From: a virus
Virus record (IMG/VR): IMGVR_UViG_3300025685_000033
Span: 1-21,417 of that record
DNA: 21,417 bases
Strand: one strand, 5' to 3'
The stretch's first letter is position 1. Every line of letters starts with the position of its first letter. The position numbers and the translations under genes were made by a program. Under the pieces are notes generated by a model that was given only the letters and a program-made list of their open reading frames with translations, did not search any database and was not told the DNA's origin. This document shows, in pieces, positions 6,591 through 12,829 of this stretch.

Positions 6591-9325
6591 TATGATCCTC
6601 TCCTAGCTTCAAGATTGACGTTATATGTTTTTTGCATAACAGTAGTGCCAGCACCTAAATTGCCCCCAGTGCCATCCCAGGTTTTGATGTGGATTTCATA
6701 TGAGACTGACCCGTTTTCTTGAAAACTATCGGTTGCTGAGAGAGCAGCGGTAAATTCTCGATCAGTATCTAAACCAATCCAAGTACTAAAAGAATCGTTA
6801 TTTCCTGTTCCTATACCCGTATCAAAACGCGCTTCACCGGAAGCAATCGCCGAAACGTTTATCTGGTATTGACTTCCAAATGATCCAGTGCACCAACGAC
6901 CTTCCCACGGACCCATTAGGTCTTCAGGAGGAGCGTATGCTTCTGTCTGACCTGTTGTAGGAGCGCTTGGAAATCCTACTACAAACGTGCCATCAGCGTT
7001 AAAATCAAGTACCGAAGTAATTCCAGATGAAGTAGTTGATACACTAGTGGTTCCTGGTAAAAACATAACATAACCATCGCTCGTTTGTATTGCTACTCCA
7101 TCGTTTATAGTAATCGTAGGCGTAGTTGCAACAGGAGTAGAAGAACCAGAACTAGTATATAATTTAGCAGTAAAACTTTCTGTTTCTGTAACAGCGTCAT
7201 CTACAAGATCAATCGTGTATGATGCCGAAGCAGGGTTTCCAGAAGTTGTAATTGCTTGCTTAGCGCTAATAGGAGCTACAGATCCGGCGGAAGGATTTGT
7301 GAAATCTGCTGTTGATATCGCACCTACGACGGGTACGAACTGTAAATAAATCGGCGATTGACTCCAATCTGTTCCTCCGATTGTAAAAGTAAGCGTATTG
7401 CCTTCGGTCGGTGTAGTGTTATTAACAGATATAGTATAAACTGCATCAGAATCTAATACTTGAAGAGTATCGGTTGCTGTGCTACCAGAAGATACGCCTT
7501 GAATTTGAACAGTTAAAGAAGTTCCTCCTGCCCCATAATCATAATCATCGTCTCGCAAACGAACCCCAAAAGAAGTTGTTCCGTTAACAGAAGAAACTGT
7601 TCCTGTAGAATCTCCATTCACAATTCTGTTAGTGGTTCCGCTAATAAAAGACCAACTAACATCTTCTCCATTAGCATTAGTCGGAGTTAAGGTAAACGGT
7701 ATTTGTTTTCCTTCTACTGTATCTGGCGCAGAAACAGAATATGTTGGCGTCAACGCCCCAGCAATATTGATCGTAACACTATCTAATTTTGTAACATTGG
7801 TGGGATCGTATAATTTTGCAGAAAACCACTCAGGATTATCTGCTGTATTAGTTAGAGTTGCTGTAGTCGATCCTAAAGTTCCGCTAACAGCGGTAGTAAC
7901 TGATAGGTTTAACGCCGATGAAACGTCTTCAACAAAATCTGTATTATCTGCTGTACCCTCTTCAGCAAGTCTAAGTTTATATGTTCCAGAAGGAACGTTG
8001 CTTCCCGAAACATTAAAAGATATTGTATTCCCTTCGCTATACAAATATGAAGGAGAAAATAAAGTATAAGAAGCAGGTCCATCGTTTAAAGTAAAAGTTG
8101 CCGAAGGTTCTGTATCAAACGCAGAAGAAGCTTGAACTTGGCCAGTGAGCGGTCCTTGAGCAGCTGCATTTGCTGTTGTAGCAATAGAAAACGGTTGAGG
8201 ACTGCTGGTCATTGTAACTGTACCAGGAGAAGAAATTCTCGAATTTCCTGATAATGCGCCAATAATCGACAATGTCACTACTTCGTTTTGAGGGTCGTCG
8301 GAAACTACTTCTCCTGTTATGGCAGCGCCTTCTGTTATGCTAGTTGCATCTAAATTAACGGTGTACTGAGGAACGACATCGTTGATGTTTATATTCGCAG
8401 AATCTAATTTCCTTCCTTCCCAATCATACAATTTAAAAGCAAAAACTTCATTTCCTTCGACCAATAAATCTGACGCATATTCTAAATCAACAGATCCAGA
8501 ATTTGAAGTAATCGTTATATTTCCTGCAGAAGATAAATCTGTCGGTGGACGAGGAACAACAAAATCTGTCGGGGAAGTAGATAGATGTTCAATGTAATAT
8601 CTTAAATTCGTATCCGGAGAATTTGTAGCATTAACTGTTACTGTGCCAGTCGTACCTTCGTTTGAACTTCCTCCGATTATAGAATATGCCGGAGTTAATC
8701 TCGTACCAGTTTCTGCAGAATCTAATGTCTGAAGTTCTTCGTTCATAATTTTTAAAACTGAACCACCAAGATACATGCCTGCCGGATGAACAAATAACTT
8801 GTAGATGTCTTTCCATTCAGAAATAGAGCGTCCCGTTTTTAAAAGTATAGCAAACGTTTGATATAATTTATTATCGGTAATATATCTTAAAGAATCAGGA
8901 CCTATTTGTGATTCTCCAATATTAAAAATATTTTTCTTTGGATAAATTACTTCAACGTCTTCGTTAAAAAATGCTCTAAAAAACCACTCAATAGAATACT
9001 TTGATCCTTTAGACCTAAACAATATACTAGAAAAATTCGCTGCCGCTCTAGGATCAGGGAACCCTTCAAAGTATGCTTCGCCTAGCAATAACTCATCTTC
9101 GATAAATGCTAAAAGGTCAAGGTCGGTTTGAGTAATATCCCTTGTTTCGAACAAATGATTTAAAAGTTCAGTAGGGTCATTTTCGTTTTCAAATTCATAA
9201 TATGATTCAAGCAGAGAAATAAATTTAGGATAATCCGCAGCAAAATGCTCGGGCAAGACTTCTTCGACTCGCCTATCGCGCAAGTTAATTCTTCGCCTTC
9301 TTTTGTCTTCTAATCCGTTATGCAT
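6590..9325 (-). CDS. Large tail/baseplate-type structural protein with Ig/Calx-beta repeats
   Basis: This 911-residue protein has three parts. Residues 1-200 start with a basic stretch (DKRRRRINLRDRRVEEVLP) and include FAADYPKFISLLESYYEF and KGSKYSIEWFFRAFF. I associate this type of N-terminus with structural proteins of marine T4-like phages, possibly tail or baseplate, but cannot give a precise role. Residues about 213-743 form five Ig-like repeats in alternating types A, B, A, B, A. Type A resembles Calx-beta, with LLVEGNEVFAFKLYD then ININD. Type B carries an EG motif and RI..GTV. Residues 744-911 are a separate, possibly beta-rich C-terminal domain with WEGRWCTGSFG. The ATG lies eight bases after the gp15 stop with no clear Shine-Dalgarno, so translation may depend on coupling. 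Type-B repeats also end gp15. Confidence 0.87.
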   Translation of the reverse strand: MHNGLEDKRRRRINLRDRRVEEVLPEHFAADYPKFISLLESYYEFENENDPTELLNHLFETRDITQTDLDLLAFIEDELLLGEAYFEGFPDPRAAANFSSILFRSKGSKYSIEWFFRAFFNEDVEVIYPKKNIFNIGESQIGPDSLRYITDNKLYQTFAILLKTGRSISEWKDIYKLFVHPAGMYLGGSVLKIMNEELQTLDSAETGTRLTPAYSIIGGSSNEGTTGTVTVNATNSPDTNLRYYIEHLSTSPTDFVVPRPPTDLSSAGNITITSNSGSVDLEYASDLLVEGNEVFAFKLYDWEGRKLDSANININDVVPQYTVNLDATSITEGAAITGEVVSDDPQNEVVTLSIIGALSGNSRISSPGTVTMTSSPQPFSIATTANAAAQGPLTGQVQASSAFDTEPSATFTLNDGPASYTLFSPSYLYSEGNTISFNVSGSNVPSGTYKLRLAEEGTADNTDFVEDVSSALNLSVTTAVSGTLGSTTATLTNTADNPEWFSAKLYDPTNVTKLDSVTINIAGALTPTYSVSAPDTVEGKQIPFTLTPTNANGEDVSWSFISGTTNRIVNGDSTGTVSSVNGTTSFGVRLRDDDYDYGAGGTSLTVQIQGVSSGSTATDTLQVLDSDAVYTISVNNTTPTEGNTLTFTIGGTDWSQSPIYLQFVPVVGAISTADFTNPSAGSVAPISAKQAITTSGNPASASYTIDLVDDAVTETESFTAKLYTSSGSSTPVATTPTITINDGVAIQTSDGYVMFLPGTTSVSTTSSGITSVLDFNADGTFVVGFPSAPTTGQTEAYAPPEDLMGPWEGRWCTGSFGSQYQINVSAIASGEARFDTGIGTGNNDSFSTWIGLDTDREFTAALSATDSFQENGSVSYEIHIKTWDGTGGNLGAGTTVMQKTYNVNLEARRGS
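7097..8689 (-). repeat. Five alternating Ig-like repeats (A-B-A-B-A) in the 911-residue protein
   Basis: Type A repeats cover about residues 213-317, 419-525 and 628-743. They share a TDF or ADF motif in the middle, a later segment like EVFAFKLYD or ESFTAKLYT, and an end like ININD or ITIND. Type B repeats cover about 319-416 and 528-626. They begin YTVN or YSVS, contain TEG or VEG, then RI and GTV, and end LND or VLD. The boundaries are by eye. Such modules in phages usually sit on the particle surface and may bind sugars or other surfaces. Confidence 0.75.
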
Positions 9326-9333
9326 AGTTTTAT

Positions 9334-10941
9334 TTAGTCAAGAACGTCAAACGTATCTGACGCAGTGATTGCGGCAGCAAACGCGTTGTTATATGGCGCA
9401 TCGTGGTCTGTACCAGCGTCTGAAATAGTAAACGTGCTTGTTACCGTACCCTGTTCACCTGCAGGTTGACCTATAACAATGTCAACTGTTTTGCTCAGCG
9501 CGTCCATCGTTACAGTTCCGCTGGTTGTAGAGATACGTCCGTTAGTGTTATTGTCGCCAGTAATCGACCAGTTTACTGTCTGATTATTTGCATAGTTGGT
9601 GGTGATTGTTGCTTGTACTGTTGTACCTTCGATACCGTTTGGTACAGAGACTGTATACGTAAGACCAGTTACACATGTCATCGTAACCGTAGCAGTTTCT
9701 GCTGCGCCACCTGTGGGTAACGCGCGATATTCCCAAGTAGTTACTCCTATAAACGAATCAGGCGCGAGATAACTGAAAGTACCTGCAAGTGAATTAGAAA
9801 TAGTTACTGTTGACGATCCTGGATCTTCTATTGTATGGGTTATGTCTCCTGTAGTTTCAAATGTGTCATTTGTAGAAACATCTACTATAGTCGGCACGTT
9901 GTTAAATACAGTGAACGCGTCGTCGACCGCATCACTAACCGCAGAAACATTGACAGTTACAGCGAATTTTTCAGTAACGTTTTGTCCGACATCAACAGAT
10001 ACATCAAAGGTATCGACACCAAAGAAATCTGCGTTCGGAGTATATGTCCAAACTCCAGTAGAAGGCACTATAGACGTTGTACCATTTGAAGCAGAATCGC
10101 CAGATGCGATACTGAACGGTGTTCCTATAACACTATTAGCAGAGTCGTACAATCCATTGAGTGTATATTCGACGCGCAGAGTATTAGAAACGCTACCGCT
10201 ATCTTCTGTTATAGTTCCAGTATTGCCTTCAACAATATTAGTATTACATTCTAGAAAAGTAAGAAGGTCGCCCGTGTTCGTGTAATCGTAAAAGTTAGTA
10301 GTCGCTTGAGTAATAAGATTGGTAGCGCTGTTGATAACTTTGTACAGGTTTAACCTCATCTCAAAGTCAAGCGTGTATATAATTGTTCTTCTATTCTCTA
10401 ACGCACCCTCAAAGTCGTCTTGTATAACAACTCCGTCTAACCTAATCGGCGTATCTTCTTGTAAATCAAAACCATCTAAAGGTTTTACTTGCAGGTTGTA
10501 ATGCGGAGTGAAGTAAGGTAATATTTGCTCAACGCACTGTAACGCATCGTCTTGACTACGAGCGTATACGTTTAATTGAAAATTGATATTGTATGGCACA
10601 GGCGTATAGACGACCTGCCCCGAACTTGCCCCAGTAGAAGCAGGTATAATCCTTTTGTTTAATTTTGGCAACTGCCTTTGAGGATCATAGTTCATTCCTA
10701 GTATTTCAAAAGACATACGCGGAAGTTTAACAGCAATCTGCCTTTCTTGTTCTTCGCCTACATCTGTTCTTGCTATACGATCTATGAAATCTCTTTTCGG
10801 CGCATACGACAAAGGAACCTTTACCTGACTTAAAACAGCACCAGCAGAGTCAGTGCGCACAACATAAATGTTGTTGAACAGCGATCCGAAAACCGCTACT
10901 GCCTTTCTTATACGTTCATTATAAAAATATGATTCAAGCAT
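9334..10941 (-). CDS. gp15: Tail completion/sheath stabiliser gp15 fused to Ig-like domains
   Basis: T4 gp15 (272 residues) caps the tail and joins it to the neck. Residues 1-205 here match that core: YFYNERIRKAVAVFGSLFNN, VPLSYAPKRDFIDRI, LPRMSFEILGMNYDP and CVEQILPYFTPHYN resemble the T4 protein throughout. The protein continues to 535 residues. The extra 330 residues look like tandem Ig/cadherin-like domains. YTPNADFFGVDTFDV (300-314) and FSYLAPDSFIGVTTWEY (389-405) carry the Y-x-P-x-x-x-F-x-G-x-x-x-[FW] signature of VCBS/Big_9-type repeats. A last domain at about 428-510 resembles the type-B repeats of the next gene. The ATG shares a base with the gp14 stop (TAATG). There is no frameshift. 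The extension probably decorates the head-tail junction, which is inference. Confidence 0.93.
   Translation of the reverse strand: MLESYFYNERIRKAVAVFGSLFNNIYVVRTDSAGAVLSQVKVPLSYAPKRDFIDRIARTDVGEEQERQIAVKLPRMSFEILGMNYDPQRQLPKLNKRIIPASTGASSGQVVYTPVPYNINFQLNVYARSQDDALQCVEQILPYFTPHYNLQVKPLDGFDLQEDTPIRLDGVVIQDDFEGALENRRTIIYTLDFEMRLNLYKVINSATNLITQATTNFYDYTNTGDLLTFLECNTNIVEGNTGTITEDSGSVSNTLRVEYTLNGLYDSANSVIGTPFSIASGDSASNGTTSIVPSTGVWTYTPNADFFGVDTFDVSVDVGQNVTEKFAVTVNVSAVSDAVDDAFTVFNNVPTIVDVSTNDTFETTGDITHTIEDPGSSTVTISNSLAGTFSYLAPDSFIGVTTWEYRALPTGGAAETATVTMTCVTGLTYTVSVPNGIEGTTVQATITTNYANNQTVNWSITGDNNTNGRISTTSGTVTMDALSKTVDIVIGQPAGEQGTVTSTFTISDAGTDHDAPYNNAFAAAITASDTFDVLD
9412..9660 (-). repeat. Type-B Ig-like domain at the gp15 C-terminus, shared with the next gene
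   Basis: Residues about 428-510 of gp15 read YTVSVPNGIEGT, then NNQTVNWSI, GRISTTSGTVTMD and TFTISDAG. Repeat four of the 911-residue protein reads YSVSAPDTVEGK, NGEDVSWSF, NRI and GTVSSV in the same order. Repeat two has SRISSPGTVTM and FTLNDG. The shared order and spacing indicate a common origin. Confidence 0.75.
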
Positions 10942-11855
10942 TATGGATCACCGAATGGATTTGATTCGCTGAAGTCTAAAATACTATCAGCAACAGTTTC
11001 GAATTCATCATTCTGAACTTCGTTAGAAGAATTTTCTATTTCTTCCGCTACAGAAACTACGGTAGCAGTCACAGAAGTGTTTACTCCTCTCTGTGCAATT
11101 ATAGGATTGGTTGTTCCAAATCCTCTAAGTAATCCGTCAGAAGAACCTACGTTAACAACAGTCAGAATTTGTGTAACCGAATTCCAATCAACAACGTCAG
11201 CAGTCATCGTATACCCGTCATTTGTTTGCGTTATTTGATCTCCCGCAACAAAAGTACCTGGGATACCACCAATACCTGCTTCATTCGTCACTGTTATTAA
11301 ATACTTATAACCAAAATTTTCAACCGCGTCTATTGCTTCGATACCCGTATTAAAATCTTCACTACTATATTCATACAATTCGCAACTAAGTCTAAACACA
11401 GGAAGATTTTTTAATTGATAGAACGGAGTTTCATCAAACACCTTCATTATTTGGAATATTGAATTAGATAATGGTAAATGTATCAGGTCGCCTTCTCTTG
11501 GTCTATAGAACGCTTTGCCTTCTACTCCAGGATCATTTTCTAACGGAGCAATAAATTCTTTCCATCGTCGTCGGGCGACAACAAAGGTTGCTTGGTCACG
11601 AATCTCTACCCCGAACTTCGTGAACAAATCTCCCTCACCATCAAACCCTTCAATGTTTTCGATGTACATTTCTATTTTGTATGCATTGTCAAAACTAGCA
11701 GATGATTCATCTTTAAAAATGTCGTCTACGTCAATAGATTCGCGAGGAAGATAATACACATCTTGCCCAAACATTTTTAAAGATTCGACGATAAGATCTT
11801 CATAAAGGATCTGTTCAGACCGCGAACCTTGTGAGAAATATTGATTCGTTGCCAT
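10941..11855 (-). CDS. gp14: Neck protein gp14
   Basis: With gp13 it forms the neck that closes the filled head and accepts the tail. The protein has 304 residues (T4 gp14 has 256). The first 200 residues are of the T4-like gp14 type: MATNQYFSQGSRSEQILYED, DVYYLPRESIDVDDIFKDE, WKEFIAPLEND, REGDLIHLPLSNSIFQIMKVF and FRLSCELYEYSSEDFNTGI. The last 100 residues are more variable, polar and partly acidic. The ATG has TAGGA upstream at fair spacing, and the gap to gp13 is four bases. The stop TAA overlaps the gp15 ATG by one base, indicating coupled translation of the neck and tail-completion genes. Confidence 0.94.
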   Translation of the reverse strand: MATNQYFSQGSRSEQILYEDLIVESLKMFGQDVYYLPRESIDVDDIFKDESSASFDNAYKIEMYIENIEGFDGEGDLFTKFGVEIRDQATFVVARRRWKEFIAPLENDPGVEGKAFYRPREGDLIHLPLSNSIFQIMKVFDETPFYQLKNLPVFRLSCELYEYSSEDFNTGIEAIDAVENFGYKYLITVTNEAGIGGIPGTFVAGDQITQTNDGYTMTADVVDWNSVTQILTVVNVGSSDGLLRGFGTTNPIIAQRGVNTSVTATVVSVAEEIENSSNEVQNDEFETVADSILDFSESNPFGDP

Positions 11856-11859
11856 TAAA

Positions 11860-12621
11860 TTATCCTACGAAGAAATCTGGTGGTAACTCCTGCTCGAGCC
11901 GCATTTTTTCTTCAAGTTTTTCAATTTCTGTGTTTGCTTCCTCTAATATCTGACGTCCGCTGATAGTTACGCCTCCTGGAAGTTGCATACCTTCAAACTT
12001 AGACATGTTCAAACCCCATTGTTGTTTGATCAAAGCAGTAGTATAATTTTTAATGAACATATCATTGTATATACTTGTGTGTAAATCCGGATCAATTACT
12101 TCGTAAACTTCAGCGACTATATAATCGCCTGGTTTCAAAGCTGATATAGAATTTTCACTCCATTCGCCCCAGATATACAAACGGTCTTGCCTTCTAGAAA
12201 AAGTTGTTTGAGGAGTTCCTGATAACATCTGGTCTAAAAAATCTAAATATTGATTCATTTGATAATAGTAAGACATACCACCAGCAAAATTCATAAAATC
12301 GCCCAAACTATTAAGCATCATTTGATACCTGATATCGAACATATTAATAGTAGAAAACGTTGGATTGATCGGAAACAACTGAGAAACATATAATATGTTT
12401 GGACTTATAGGTATATACTTATTGTCTACATCTGTTTGCGTAATTTGATGTTTGAGATATGTGCGATATGTCGCATCAGAATGAAACTCTCTGTACATTT
12501 GTAAAGAGTCATCAACCTTGTCTTCAATCTGATCAACATCTACGTTGATTTCAATGACAGGTTCGCCGAGACGACGCAAACAGAAATCTATTAATTGTTG
12601 CCTTGACGCAGGAGTCGCCAT
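11860..12621 (-). CDS. gp13: Neck protein gp13
   Basis: This neck (head completion) protein is added after DNA packaging, together with gp14. It has 253 residues; T4 gp13 has 309. The N-terminus MATPASRQQLIDFCLRRLGE followed by DQIEDKVDDSLQMYREFHSD is the hallmark of gp13 in marine T4-like phages. Further typical segments are YIWGEWSENS, GDYIVAEVYEVIDP and KNYTTALIKQQWGLNMSKFEG. The C-terminal 35 residues are a charged probable helix (EEANTEIEKLEEKMRLEQE). The ATG has GAGGA eight bases upstream. It is two bases downstream of the small basic gene, so both probably share the late promoter at 12819-12826. Confidence 0.94.
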   Translation of the reverse strand: MATPASRQQLIDFCLRRLGEPVIEINVDVDQIEDKVDDSLQMYREFHSDATYRTYLKHQITQTDVDNKYIPISPNILYVSQLFPINPTFSTINMFDIRYQMMLNSLGDFMNFAGGMSYYYQMNQYLDFLDQMLSGTPQTTFSRRQDRLYIWGEWSENSISALKPGDYIVAEVYEVIDPDLHTSIYNDMFIKNYTTALIKQQWGLNMSKFEGMQLPGGVTISGRQILEEANTEIEKLEEKMRLEQELPPDFFVG

Positions 12622-12623
12622 TT

Positions 12624-12809
12624 TTAATCCTCGTTTACTTTATTAAAGATCATTTCGTATATTACAGAAACGCCTAATCTATCTTCTTTTCTCAACAGTC
12701 TCGTTTTTCTTCTGATAGCAGGAATGGTTTTTCTTTTTTCCAGAATTTTTGTTTTTCTCTTTAAAGATCTTACGTTTCTTCTAGATCTTGATACGTTATT
12801 TTCTGGCAT
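12624..12809 (-). CDS. Small, very basic protein of 61 residues before gp13
   Basis: I do not recognise this protein. It contains 19 Lys/Arg in 61 residues. Runs such as RSRRNVRSLKRKTKILEKRK and IRRKTRLLRKEDR suggest a basic helix able to bind nucleic acid or an acidic protein surface. The last 18 residues (GVSVIYEMIFNKVNED) are mixed hydrophobic and acidic. The ATG has AGGTG six bases upstream, and the gene fits tightly between a 20-base gap and a 2-base gap, which supports a real gene. Its position suggests a head-neck assembly or packaged minor protein. An antirepressor-like or DNA-condensing role cannot be excluded. Function is unknown. Confidence 0.72.
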   Translation of the reverse strand: MPENNVSRSRRNVRSLKRKTKILEKRKTIPAIRRKTRLLRKEDRLGVSVIYEMIFNKVNED

Positions 12810-12818
12810 TGTTACACC

Positions 12819-12826
12819 TATTTATA
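12819..12826 (-). promoter_or_regulatory. T4-type late promoter TATAAATA before the gp13 block
   Basis: The minus strand reads TATAAATA in the 20-base gap between the protease gene and the 61-residue gene. A start about six bases downstream (near 12813) would leave only a few bases before the ATG of the small gene and would exclude its AGGTG. The promoter may therefore serve mainly gp13 and later genes. Exact match and intergenic location support it; the short leader argues for caution. Confidence 0.55.
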
Positions 12827-12829
12827 ATA

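Noticed and set aside
6590-9325. A diversity-generating retroelement acting on the Ig-repeat protein or the fibre
   Set aside because: No reverse transcriptase and no template/variable repeat pair with adenine-specific changes is visible in the window.
9329-9336. CTAAATAA on the minus strand between gp15 and the 911-residue gene as a promoter
   Set aside because: It overlaps the gp15 stop, and the start site would fall on the ATG of the next gene. Match to the late promoter is poor.
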